Assembly (NCBI RefSeq): GCF_018446385.1
Contig: NC_056000.1
Location: forward strand, 48,640,722-48,704,721
Length of the DNA stretch: 64,000 nt
Direction of reading: 5' to 3'
DNA from: Zingiber officinale
Taxonomy: Eukaryota; Streptophyta; Magnoliopsida; Zingiberales; Zingiberaceae
This document shows positions 33,025 to 44,406 of the stretch, piece after piece. Numbering within the stretch: position 1 is the stretch's first letter; every line of letters begins with the position of its first letter. The notes below the pieces were generated by a model. It was not told where the DNA came from and made no database searches. It saw nothing but the letters and a program-made list of their open reading frames with translations. The position numbers were made by a program, and so were the translations under genes.

Positions 33025-34965
33025 ATGGCGAGCTCTTCTCAGCCGTCCGACCTCGCTTCCGGTCTCTGGTATACTACCATGGAGACCCGGTTCGACGCGG
33101 GCGACGCAGGCGACGCGGCGAGCCTCATAAACACCTTTGACCTTCCTCCTGACCATGAAATAGTCCTGGCCTCCTCTTCCGATCGGCCTGATAACTCGTC
33201 GAACGACACTGTCTATTTCTTCCAAGATCAATTCGTGGCCGGTCTTCAGTTTCCCATCCATCCTATCATAACCGAGGTTTGCAATTACTTCCGTGTCTCG
33301 CTCGCCCAGCTTGTTCCTAACTCCTTCCGCCTGCTGTGTGACGTGGTAGTGTTGTTCCGAGTGCACAACATTCCACTGACCCCTCAGGTCTTCCACTACT
33401 TCTATTATGCCAAACAGTTCGAGTTGGACACTTACCTTTTCTAATCTCGGATCGGTCTGGTCTTTTTTGACAAAATGGCCACTTCCAACAAACACTGAAA
33501 GGAGTACTTCATCTTTATGAGATTCCCTGAGCGACCAAGCTTCCGGACCAAATGGCAGATCGGGCTTCCCCCTCAACCAAATTTGAAGAAGTACAAGACC
33601 CGGTCAGACTACCTCCATCCTGCTAACACGCTGGCCGGCCTGAAGTTCGACATCCATAAGCTGTTGTGGAAGGCGTTATGTACATGTTCGGGCTGAGTCC
33701 GATCCGAACGAAGCTTCCGAGCAGCTTAGGTAAGAGATTTCTCGACCTTTTCCTCTTGAGTCTAATTGATTCCTTCCTTCTTTTGCAGCCGACGTCATGA
33801 TGCGCTCTCGAGCAGCCGGTATTATGAAGGTCAGGCAAGCTGAGATCGAAGCAGCTGCGGCAAAGGAAATGGAAAGGCTCGGCTTGACCCCGGTCGGCTC
33901 ACAGGAAGGTACACTTGGGGGGATCCCAACTGTGGGTCAGGGGACTGCCGAATGGACGCCCGATGTAGAAGAGGCGGCTGACCCGCGCCCAGTCTCAGAA
34001 GTGCCACCCGCCGTCCATATTGAGGGCTCGGGGTCTTCGGCATAAGATACGTTGGACGGAGCGCCTTCCCGCTCCGCGACTTCGGTTGTGCAAGCTTCCG
34101 AGCAGGGAGGCACTTCATATCCGGGCGCTCCCGAAACAGTTGAAGCCATTTCCTCCGACCGGACTCCTTCCTTGGACGATCTCCCGCCGGATCCCATTGT
34201 CGCCTAACAGCTCACGACTTTACCTCCGACTCGGCGGGGCATCATGCGGTCTGCGGTTCTCCTCGTCCCGCCTGCACAAACCTCCGGTCCTGCGGCTTCT
34301 TCTCAATCGGCGCCGCGTGGGCGGCGGTCCATCACCACCATTCTGCATAGGAATGTAAATGAATCAAACGATTCGCGAGCTATTCGGAGCTCGATTCAAT
34401 AAAAAGCTCATTCGAGTTCGTTCGTTTATTTTATCGAGCCGAGCTCGAGTTCGAGCTCGATTTCGAGCTCGACAGTTTTATCGAGCCGAGCTCGCGCTTA
34501 AGGATATTCAGCTCGCGAACATGTTCGTTTATAGGCTCGTGAGTCAAAAAATAAGCCTTAAAGTGAGTCTTAAACCGAGTCAAAAAATGAGCTCTAAAAC
34601 GAGCTAAAAAACGAGCTCTAAAACGAGCCTTAAAATGAGCATTAAAATGAGCCAAAAAGGAGCTCTAAAATGAGCCAAAAACGAGCTCTAAACGAGTCCG
34701 AAAATGAGCCCGAGCTCGCTTAACGAGTTAGACTCGTTAACTTTGATAATCGAGCTAATAACGAGCCGAGCTCGAACTGTTCGCGAGCTTGATAATTCTA
34801 AAACGAGCCGAGCTCGAGCCTTGTGACAAAAGCTCTATTCGAGCTCGAGCCCGAATATAGCTTAAACGAGCCGAGCTCGAGCCTAATACTGTTCGGCTCG
34901 GTTCGGCTCATTTACATTCCTAATTCTGCACTTGCCCACCGATGACTTGCTCACACCGAGCGACC
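33025..34965 (+). pseudogene. Decayed antisense gene of Tat-2
   Basis: Homologous to the gene at 20138-22363: MASSSQPSDLASGLWYTTME at the start and QDQFVAGLQFPIHPIITEVC further on. Exon 1 (33025-33729) has TAA at 33442-33444 where Tat-1 has a Gln codon, and TGA near 33497 where Tat-1 has Trp. The first intron (33730-33788, G|GTAAGA...TTTGCAG) is kept at exactly the same codon. Exon 2 (from 33789) has a TAA at 34043-34045 and another near 34205. It is then split by a hAT MITE (34348-34922) and cut off at 34965 by the Copia insertion. Exon 3 is absent. Confidence 0.85.
34348..34922. mobile_element. hAT-type MITE, family 1, copy 2 (575 bp)
   Basis: Perfect 15-bp terminal inverted repeats TAGGAATGTAAATGA / TCATTTACATTCCTA and a perfect 8-bp TSD ATTCTGCA (34340-34347 and 34923-34930). 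The interior contains many GAGCTCGAG-type repeats and a run of AACGAGCTCTAAA units (34560-34690) absent from the shorter copy 1. No transposase. Inserted in exon 2 of the Tat-2 antisense gene: the codons on both sides join to ILHLPTDDLL. Confidence 0.92.
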
Positions 34966-37534
34966 TGTTGGTTAGTCCTAGGAAAGCGTACCGGTTCCAT
35001 TGTATAAAATTTTTTTGTACAAGTGTCGAACCTTTCCTTAAATAACCTAATGTGTTCTTTAGAAGTTAAATTAGGAATCGCAGACGGAACTTAATATCAT
35101 TGATTCTAAATTTAACTTATCTGTTCTTGATGGTTTAGATTTGGATCGCAAGCGGAATTTAACACTATGGATCCAAATCCATCTATGTTATTTATTCCAT
35201 TAAATATTAATTTTCAAAATTGACTTCCAGGACTACATAGCGAGGCACATGACCTTCTTGGATATGCGAGCAACCACCACCGTCTAGACAAAGTCTTTTA
35301 AGGAAAACTAATATTTAATTTCCTTAAATAACTCTAGGTTTAACCAAAAGGAACAATCGAATCACAAATTTGAAAAATAAAAGAAAAAAACACAACTTCG
35401 AAACAAATCCGAAAACTCTAGAATCATATGCCTCTTGTGTTTGATATTTCCAAAAATAACTATACAAAGAAACCTAGTATGATGCGGAAAACAATTACTA
35501 GTTATACCTTTCTTTGTAAGCAAATAACCTCTTGATTTTCTACCGTATTCCTCTTCTTATCCCGGACGTTGTGTGAGCAACGATCTACCGAGATGAGAAT
35601 CCACCTAAGCCACCTTTTTCTCCAAGCAAGATTTGGCTACCACATAAACTCTAAGAGATATGAGGTTCGGTCACCACCACCAAACTCCAAGGGATGCTAG
35701 AAACAAAACCTCTTTTCTCTCATTCTTCTCCTAGCTAGAACCGGCCACCATCAAGAGCTCCAAGAGGGGTTGTCGCCGGCCACAAGAAGAAGAGAAGAGA
35801 GAGAAGCTAGGGCCGGCCACCAAGGAGAAAAAGAGAGGAAGAATTGAATAGAGTCTTTAGCCATGAAGGGTCATCTACCCCCTCTTTTATAATCCTTGGT
35901 CTTGGCAAATAAGGAAATTTAAATAAAAATTTCCTTAATTCCTTTGCCATGAAAAAGAAAAATTATTTTAATTAAAAATATATATATATTTTTTTACAAT
36001 GGTCGGCCACCTCTTTAACTATAAATAAGGAGAGTTTTAATTATAATAAGAATTAAAACTTTCTAATTTATCTCTGAAATTTTTTTTAAAAAAATTCTCT
36101 AATAATTTTTCCCTTCATGGTGGATTATAAAAAGAAAATTTTATAAATTAAAATATTTCTTTTAAACATATGGATGATTTCCAAAAAGGAAAGTTATCTC
36201 TAAAAATTAAAATCTTCTTTTAATCTACAAATAAGGAAAGATATCAAATCTTTTCTTAATCTTTTGTAGAAACTAATAAAAGAGAATATTTAATTTTTAA
36301 ACACTCTTTTAAATCATGAACATGGTTAAAAAAGAAAGTTTTCTTAAAATTAAAATCCACCTTTCAATCTACAAATAAGGAAAGATTTCAATTTCAAACT
36401 CTCCTTTAAAATCATGGAATCCACATGAGAAAAATTTATAAATAAAATTCTTTTTAATATGATGTGGTCGGCCACATCATGCTTGGACTCCAAGCATTGG
36501 CCGACCACCAACTTGACTCAACCTTTGGGTCTTGGCCGACCCTAGCTTGGGTTCCAAGCTAGCTTGGCCGGCCACCAAAGAGTGGGTAAGAAGGTGGGTA
36601 AATGGTGGGTATAAATCTCTATATACAAGAGGCTACGATAAGGACCGAGAGGAGGAATTGGTTTTGGTCTCCCGATGAAATTAAGCTTCCCGTGTTCGTC
36701 CCGAACACACAACTTAACTTCATCAATAATAATTCATACCACTAAAGAATTATTATTGAACTACCGCACAAATCCAAAATTACATTTTGGGCTCCTTCTT
36801 ATTATGAGTGTGTTAGTCTCCCTATTTTTAAGATGTCGAATGTCCATTAATTAAATGAGTTACTGACAACTCACTTAATTAATATTTTAGTCCAAGAGTA
36901 GTACTACTCAATCTTATCGTCATATCGGACTAAGTCCATCTACAGGGTTTAACATGACAATCTTATGAGCTCCTCTTGGGGACATTATCAACCTAGATTA
37001 CTAGGACACAGTTTCCTTCTATAATTAACAACACACACTATAAGTGATATCATTTCCCAACTTATCGGGCTTATTGATTTATCAAACTAAATCTCACCCA
37101 TTGATAAATTAAAGAAATAAATATCAAATATATATGCTTGTTATTATATTAGGATTAATAGCACACATTTCCATAATAACTAAGGTCTAGTTTTTTTATC
37201 AAGTCAGTATAAAAAGAACTTACCTAAAATGGTCCTACTCAATACACATAGAGTGTACTAGTGTAATTTATTAGTCAAGATAAACTCATACCTAATTATA
37301 CTACGATTATTCCAATGGTTTGTTCCTTTCCATCTTAGTCGTGAGCAACTGTTTATAATTTATAAAGAACCGATAACATGATCTTCTGTGTGTGACACCA
37401 CACACCATGTTATCTACAATATAAATTAATTGAATAACTACATTTATCATAAATGTAGATATTTGACCAATGTGATTCTTATTTCTAGATAAATGTTTAT
37501 ACCAAAAGCTAGGCTTTTAGTATACATCCTAATA
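34966..37534 (-). repeat. Very long Copia 3' LTR (~2.57 kb)
   Basis: On the minus strand it follows a polypurine tract (AAGTGGGAGATT, 37535-37546) and begins TATTAGGATGTATACTAAAAG, ending GGACTAACCAACA at 34966. It includes GGCCGGCC-rich blocks near 35750-35820 and 36470-36570. Only one LTR of this element is present. Length and the GTGGGAGATT-type PPT suit Angela/Tork-like Copia elements, a tentative call. Confidence 0.7.
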
Positions 37535-37559
37535 ATCTCCCACTTATACTAAAAGACTA

Positions 37560-40500
37560 AGCTGCCATATCTACTGCCATACATCTGATTCCCAACCTTT
37601 CAACATGCCCATCAAAAGCTCTTGCCTTAAGGGTCTTAGTGAAAGGATCTTCCAGGTTATCACTTGATGCAATCTAAGCGACAACAACTTCTCCTCGTTA
37701 TATGATTTCTCGTATTGGGTAGTACTTGCGCTCTATTGTGTTTACTTGCCTTATGGACTTATGGTTTCTTCGAGTTTGCTACTGCACCAAATTATTTTGG
37801 GCAAACCAGAAATCATATTTAAGTCTATCTTGAAGTATCTGAGCCATACAACTTCTATGGCTACCTCAGAGGCTACCATATACTCAGCTTCTATGGTGGA
37901 GTCCGAAAAAGCACCTATACTTATCACTCTTCCATAGTTATGACTTTACCTCCTAAAGCAAACACAAAACTCTGAGGTTGACTTACTATTGTCCCTATCC
38001 GATTGGATGTTAAAATCCATGCAACCCACAGGGACTAAATTATCTGCCTTGTAAGCTAGCATATAATCTCTAGTGCCTCTAAAGTACTTTAATATATGTT
38101 TTACTGCAGTCTAATGTCCTTGTCCAGGGTTACTTAGATATCTGCTAACTATGCCCTCGACAAAACAGATTTATGATATCGTGCATAGCATACATTATGC
38201 TTCCGACAGCCGAAGGATAAGGAACTGTCTTCATTTCCTCTATCTACTTTGATGTCTTCGGAGACATCTTTTTAGATAAAGCTACTCTATGCCTAAAAGG
38301 TACGAAACCTTTTATTAGAGTTCTGTATGCTAAAACGAGCAATGATTGTTTCAATATATGAAGCTTGGGATAAGTAAAATATATTTTTTTCTTGCGATCC
38401 CTTTGATCCCAAGAATATATGCATTCTCCTAAATCCTTCATATCGAATTGTTTGGACAACCATACCCTTACTTCTGACAACACTTTGATATTGTTTCCAA
38501 CTACTAAAAATGTTATCTACGTATAGTACAAGAAATACTACCACATTTCCATCACATTTCTTGTATACACAAAACTCATTCGGTTATAAAATAAATCCAT
38601 AGGTCTGGATTACTTTATTAAACCGGATGTACCAAGACCTTGAAGCTTTACTTCAGTCCATAGATTGTTTGAGCTTATACACAAAATGCTCTTTGCTCTT
38701 TGCAATAAACCCTTTTGGTTACTTTATATGGATGTTTTCTTCAAGACTTCCATTAAGGAAAGCTATCTTGACATTCACTTGCTAGATCTCATAGATAAAA
38801 GAATCCGGGTAGACTTAAGCATGACTATCGGTAAAAAAGTTTTCTTTTTCAACAAGCCTTGCTTTGAAAGTTTATACCTTCCTGTCTATCCCTCTTTTTC
38901 TATTGTAGACTTATTTTTACCCAATGACTTTTACACCATTTGATGATTTTATAAGCTTCTAGACTCTATTAGAATACATATATTCTAATTCTGTATTCTT
39001 TACAAAGATGCTGCATCTTTATCTTGGAGTGCTTCGTCATATGTCCGGAGATCAGGTTCATGTCCTCCAGGGATCGAATCCAAAGACTCTCCCAAAACAT
39101 GAATCTTTTTAGGTTGCCTAACAACCCTCCCACTACGACGAGGTACTTTCTACAAGTGTGTATCATTTGTGATACGTGTTGCAATTTCTTGTGATATTTC
39201 ATCTTGTACAGTTGGTACTAGGTTAGACGTGTCCTTTAATTTCCTTAAGAACAATTTTTACTCATGGGCTTGTGGTTTATAGTATAGTCCTTTTCTCAAA
39301 TCGAGCATTAGTGCCAACAATGACCTTCCGATTTTAAGGACTACAAATTTCTTTTCGTTTTTCTAGGATAACTCACAAACAAGTGAACTCATGTCCAATT
39401 TTCCAGTGTCTCTCACGTGCTAGACCACCCAAATCCGAATATACTTCAGACTAGGCTTACTCCCATTCTGTAATTCTGTGGGAGTAGAGAGTTCTGACTT
39501 AGAAGGTACTATGTTCACTTTCGTTTCCAGTGTATATCCTTAAAATGAATTTGGTAGTTTTTTAAATAACTCATCATCGATCTAATTATTCCATAAGAGC
39601 CTTATACCTTCTTTCTACTACACCATTCTGTTGGAATGTACCAAGTGCAGTTAGTTGGGATTGAATCTGTACTTCTGATAAGTGACTCCTAAATTCTCCT
39701 AAGAGGTATTTGCTACTACGATCTCAACATAGTGTCTCGATATTTTTACTTTGACATTTTTCTGCATCAGTCTCGTACTCTTTGAACTAATCAAAGCACT
39801 TAGACTTACGGTGTATCAAGTAAATCTATTTGTGTCTCGAATAGTTGTCTATAAAAATAGACGAAATATTCAAAACTACCTCTTGTCTGGATAGTCATAG
39901 GACCATACAAATCAGAATGAACCAATTCCATTATATCTTTGGTTCCATATCCCTTAGACTTAAAAGCTTCTCGGTTATTTTTCCTTCCAAGTAAAACTCT
40001 CAGGTTGGAAAGATTTTCACTACTAATGAACCCAAGAGTTCATTGATTATTATCCTTTGAATCTTACTCAAGTTAATACAACCTAGTCTTAGACTGCCAA
40101 GGATGTGATTGGTTCATTTTCGAAGATTGTTTTCTCTTATTAAAGTTAGAAGATGTGTTACTAATTTCCATTTATTGCATTGTAGGAGTTATTGGATTTA
40201 TAAATTGTCAACCAACGAACCAGAACAGATATCTTTCATATTTTCTTGATAACAACTTTGTTATCAAAATAGACACAATATCTATTCTTTAATAGTTTAG
40301 AAACTACAATCAGGTCTTTTATAAACTTAGTACGTAAAGACAATTTTTAAAATCTATATTTTATTCCTATCATAGGATAAACATCTCCCACTGCAACAGT
40401 TACCACTTTTACAGCAATGCCCATGTAGATGGTGACTTCCCTTTCATATAGTTATCGGGTTTCTTGGAACCTCTGCAATAAATTACAGACATGATCAGTG

Positions 40501-40560
40501 GCTCCTGTATCTACACACCAGGTACCGGTAGATAACACCACTAATCATGTATTAACTAAT
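37560..40560 (-). pseudogene. Copia pol remnants (PR, IN, RT, RNase H), heavily broken
   Basis: All fragments read on the minus strand in the Copia order. Protease: WCVDTGATDHVCN at about 40495-40530. Gag-pre-integrase and integrase parts at about 40080-39850 (MELVHSDLYGPM-like with lesions). RT: an AFLNGSLEE-like piece near 38745, YVDNIFSS near 38515 where Copia has YVDD, and FDMKDLGE near 38435. RNase H: EAEYMVASEVAIE near 37870. Stops and frameshifts are frequent, so no ORF exceeds about 100 codons. Confidence 0.8.
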
Positions 40561-40734
40561 GAATGAAATACACTTCTTTTGTTCTTAGTTTTAAGAGGAC
40601 AGTCTACCTAAATGTCCAAGTCTTATTTTCAATCATTATAATTGAGACTACTAAGTCTATTCTATAGTATAACAACTAGGGGATTGACAAATATTTTAAA
40701 TCCTAAGAATCACAAAAATATTTGGTCAAGACCA

Positions 40735-41320
40735 ATACCTTAAAATCCCCATGAATTTTGTATGCCACAATAGTGTGGACGTATACAAAATCAAAAAAGA
40801 GATTTTATCAGTTAATTTTATTATCTCGTTAACTTTACTTTATGACGAATAAAATTAATAGTTGATCTATCTTTGATCAAATATTTGGTCAAAACTTTTG
40901 AATTTAAAATAACATTGATTCCTCAAACAATATTATTTAAATTCATCAACATCTCAAACACCGTGAATTTTGCATGTCACGATAGTATGGACGTATACAA
41001 AATTTAACATTTGTAAGAGGAGGGTTTTACTCATTAATTATCTTGTCAATAAGTTTTTATGACAAATAAAATTTCCTCAAACACCGTGAATTTTGTATGC
41101 CACCATAGTGTGGACGTATACAAAATCAAACATTTGTTAGAGGGTTTTTTCCCATTAATTTTATTTCCTTGTCAAACTGACAAATAAAATTACCTCATAC
41201 ATCATGAATTTTTGTATACCGCGATAGTGTATACAAAATCTCAACATTTGTAAGAGGGGGTTTTAATTTTATTATCTTGTCAACCTATCTTTATGACAAA
41301 TTAATAGTTGGTTTTCTTCT
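40735..41320. repeat. Four ~115-bp tandem repeats upstream of Copia protease
   Basis: The block CATGAATTTTGTATGCCACAATAGTGTGG...ATACAAAATC...TTATGACAAATAAAATT occurs at about 40752, 40970, 41088 and 41208; the first two are separated by extra sequence. They fall in the gag or leader part of the Copia remnant and do not keep an open frame. Confidence 0.75.
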
Positions 41321-42026
41321 GTCACACAAATAATAGCAGTGATTCCGATGGGGAGGATACTATTAGACGTGCCTAAGTGTATACCATTACTTGACACTAA
41401 GTCCATTAATAAGATTATGCCCCTTCCGATGGGGAAGATCACACACTCTTAATTAATTTCCTATAGTCATCCTAAATGGAAGTTTGATTTAGTGATCCGC
41501 AAACAAACTCATTCGATATGGAGGAATGCACTCAGAGCCAACGCGAAAGTTTGTTTGCATCACTTACAAACCAGTAATGGAGACCGTGGAATTTATTAAA
41601 ATAAATCTCTCTCCCACTTAGTTATTTAAAGTGAGGAATTTTAAGTTATCCTAGCATACATCACATGCATACACACACATCACAGTAAATAAAGCAATAA
41701 ATGTGGAAATTATTTTCCAACTATTATGACCTTTTCCTGTTACTGTCCTCCATGTGCTCCAACCCTAACTGCTGCTATCTTTAGCCACCGCCATCGGGTC
41801 GAGTTGTCGCATCCATCTTGCTTCTTATTCCGCTGCGCCTCTGGTGCTCCAAAAGTACCACGCCTTACAAGAATCCGATCCCGCGATAAAAATAGAATTT
41901 TACATATATCGATCTTATATTCCACGAGGGAATGTACATGTAATCTAGATCGAAAATTTGATCCTGTACATGTAATATATATCGATCCTATCTTCTCGGC
42001 TCGGGTTCAGGTGCGTTCCCACAGAC
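41321..42026 (-). other. Copia leader/gag-side sequence and junction back into Tat-2
   Basis: Non-coding; on the minus strand GTGGGAGAGAGATTT (about 41612) and a GGAGCACCAGAGGCGCAGCGG block (about 41840) look like retroelement leader. Degenerate repeats with GTACATGTAAT and ATATATCGATC lie at 41900-41990. Tat-2 leader sequence resumes at about 41995 (minus ACCTGAACCCGAGCCGAGAAG before the junction). The Copia 5' LTR is not found. Confidence 0.45.
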
Positions 42027-42037
42027 GGCGCCAAATT

Positions 42038-42945
42038 TGATCCTGTCTGAGAGTTGAGTCGACGGACGCTGGGGAGATGACGCTCACGTTGACTGCATAT
42101 AGACTGAAGACGACGTGGACCTCCAACGAGCTAAGTCTGCAACCACAAGTCGTTAGTGCCGAGCCAGGGTAGGGTTCTCCGGCAATGACCCTCCGATGCT
42201 CAAGTCAGTCACCGACAGCAAACGAATGAAGTAGAGAGTAGAAAAGAACAGCAGCGTAACTGTGGCTATAATAGTCGCGAACATACCTCCGTCGAAGTCT
42301 GGGGGTCCTTATATAGGGCTCCCGAGAGGCACGTGCATGCTTCCCAAGCCGTGCACGCTTCTCATAGCATACCTGGAAAGGATGAGTCAGAAAAGTGCGT
42401 CTGACGCCATACCTTAACATCCCAAGCATATCCCTGACGTGACAGTGGAAGCTTTCACCATACGATTCTCTGTCTGACCATGCCGCCGACCACGCCGTCT
42501 AGCAGTAGCGCGAGTCCCTCGAAGGATATCACTAGCCGCTCCTTTTGTCCGTTACTGGGCCGAGCGGGGGAGCGACCCGGCCAGCCTGCCGTCCGGCTGA
42601 TATCACGACCGGGGTGAGCGAGATGCCCACTCGGCCAATGGCCTACTATCTTGGCTCAGTCCTGTCGAGCGAGGGAGCCATACCTACTTGGTTGGGGATG
42701 TGCCCACTGTTCGGTTGAGCGGGACGACTGCTTGGTCTCTATTCCTCCATACTTGAGCCTTTTGAGTGTCGAAAGCTCGGTATTTGTCCGAGCTGTCGTA
42801 GTGCCGGGTCAGGTACGCCCCGTTCCGATCGAGGAGGTGGGTCGCTCGATCGGACAAACTCCCAGGGCGTTGATCACCTTGACTTTGATCTTCCACATGT
42901 CATTGACCCTCCTCGGGGCGGGAACCCCTTCTTATCATCGGATCA
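42038..42945 (-). repeat. Tat-2 5' LTR (908 bp)
   Basis: Plus orientation TGATCCTGTCTGAGAG...TCATCGGATCA. Adjacent PBS (GGCGCCA at 42027-42033). Uninterrupted, and serves as the empty-site reference for the MITE at 31808. Confidence 0.9.
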
Positions 42946-42950
42946 TCAAC

Positions 42951-43560
42951 TATTCAAATTGACTAATCGTGAACACGAATCGAGAAGTACTCATGGAGAC
43001 TTATTATACCTAGTGGAAAAAATTTCCCATGCCGTAATTAAAATTTGAACCTTAATTTCTTTGGTTTTTTATTGGAAGAACTAACTATTTCTTTTTTTTA
43101 AAGTTGTATTTTAATTATATTTTTTTTAAAGTTGTGTTTTAATTATAGAAAAGGTGATTAAGTAAATCACTTATACTTAGATAATTTAACAAATTTTATC
43201 CTAAACAAATTTATTTTTATTTATCTAGCAATTCTAGGTACACTACGCCATATACACATTCGATCCTATAGGTCCTATGTCCAAAATATACAAACTTTAG
43301 CAATAAATTCACAATTTAAATTTTATTATAAGAAATCATTTAAAAAATAAATACATGAAATTTAACACTTGAGCCATAGTCAAGCTTATTGAAATCAAAT
43401 TCGTTGTCAAATCCAATACATCAACATTTTCCACTTTGAGAAATATTTTTATCACTCAAAATCCCGGGTGGAATTTGAAAAATTGAAGCGATTTTTTATT
43501 TTCCCGGGACAAAAATAAAATTTACACACGAATAAATTTACTTTCGGAGAGAGAAAGTGA
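42951..43560. other. AT-rich spacer before the RING gene
   Basis: No gene, repeat border or RNA recognised. The last part probably includes the promoter of the RING gene; GA-rich sequence near 43545-43615 may be 5' leader. Confidence 0.35.
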
Positions 43561-43599
43561 GGAGACCAAATTGCTGCATAGCGAGCGTGAGAGAGAGGA

Positions 43600-43948
43600 A
43601 AGAAAAAGGACGGAGGGGTGAATGAGCCCCCGACGACCAAACCCTTCTCTCTTCTTCGTTACGGATATTCTTCTAAATCCATCGCCATTGCCGTTCTACC
43701 TGCTTCTCCAGTCTTCTTCCTTCGTCGTTTGGTTCCTCGACCTTCATTTGAGGCGATCGCTTTGGACTGAGGTGCGGGTGCTCGCTTCCCCCTTCATGGT
43801 TGTCGTGATATTGTTTATTTTTCTTGAATAGATGGCTACAGGAACCTTTTCTTCTTTCCCATGAAACTGATCTGTTTTTTTTTTGGTTATCGCCCTTGAT
43901 CTCGATGTAGAATGAGATTCCCAAGGTTCGGTAGACAATGTGGAATGT
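43600..43948 (+). other. Probable 5' UTR exon of the RING gene
   Basis: A GC-richer stretch ends with the consensus donor GTCG|GTGAGT. Joining it to the acceptor at 44363 does not create a frame into the RING protein, so it is most likely untranslated. A small ORF from 43622 (69 codons) is inside it and could be an upstream ORF. Confidence 0.4.
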
Positions 43949-44406
43949 CGGTGAGTCGCGTTCGTTGGATTTGCTTGGGATTCTGTTGACGGACATTAGG
44001 TCCTACTCGAAACATGGTTCTGATCAAGTTAGCTCAACTAATATGCGTTTAAATAAAGTGCTGGATGCTGAAAAGAGGCAGCGCTAACTTGGAAATATGT
44101 TTTTGCTTTATTTGGTCAGGCGTTTCTTGAACTAGAATACCACTTGTTTCCTTAGTAGACGCTTGATCTTGATTGCAGTCTTTTTCTTTAGCTTCTTGTA
44201 TTAAAAGTTGGTATTAATTTTTGTTAAAAATATAAATGCATCGATTGATCTCTTTCTGAAAAGCTCATGTTTACTATGTTACATTTTATTTTAGTGTTAA
44301 ATTTGTTCTTCACCATTTTTTTTTTAATGTTCTTATTCTTTTTTGCATATCTTTTTTGGTTAGTGTGGTTGATTGTACGCCAAGAGTAATACATGGTAAT
44401 CAGCAT

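Larger units (their letters stand above)
31146..42945 (-). mobile_element. Tat-2: older Tat-like element, gutted and hosting nested insertions (11.8 kb)
   Basis: Both LTRs are the same family, same 908-bp base length, and are flanked by a perfect TSD TCAAC (31141-31145 and 42946-42950), so they belong to one insertion. On the minus strand: 5' LTR 42038-42945, PBS 42027-42033, about 40 bp of leader, then foreign Copia sequence; the far side has the 5' part of the antisense gene, PPT and 3' LTR 31146-32311. gag and pol are missing. The LTR pair differs by roughly 10% by eye, much more than Tat-1. Confidence 0.85.

Noticed and set aside
34359-34655. Repetitive ORFs on both strands (Arg/Ala/Phe and Lys/Ser repeats)
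   Set aside because: They are translations of CGAGCTC-type repeats within the hAT MITE.
40735-41320. Possible CRISPR-like array
   Set aside because: Units are ~115 bp, unevenly spaced, diverged, without constant spacers, and in a plant retroelement.
41964-41998. A second TGATCCTGT-like LTR start close to the Tat-2 5' LTR
   Set aside because: Similarity stops after about nine bases; it belongs to local ATCGATC/ACATGTAAT degenerate repeats.
43673-43996. Minus-strand 107-codon ORF at the 5' end of the RING gene
   Set aside because: Overlaps the probable 5' UTR exon and donor site; no recognisable domain.
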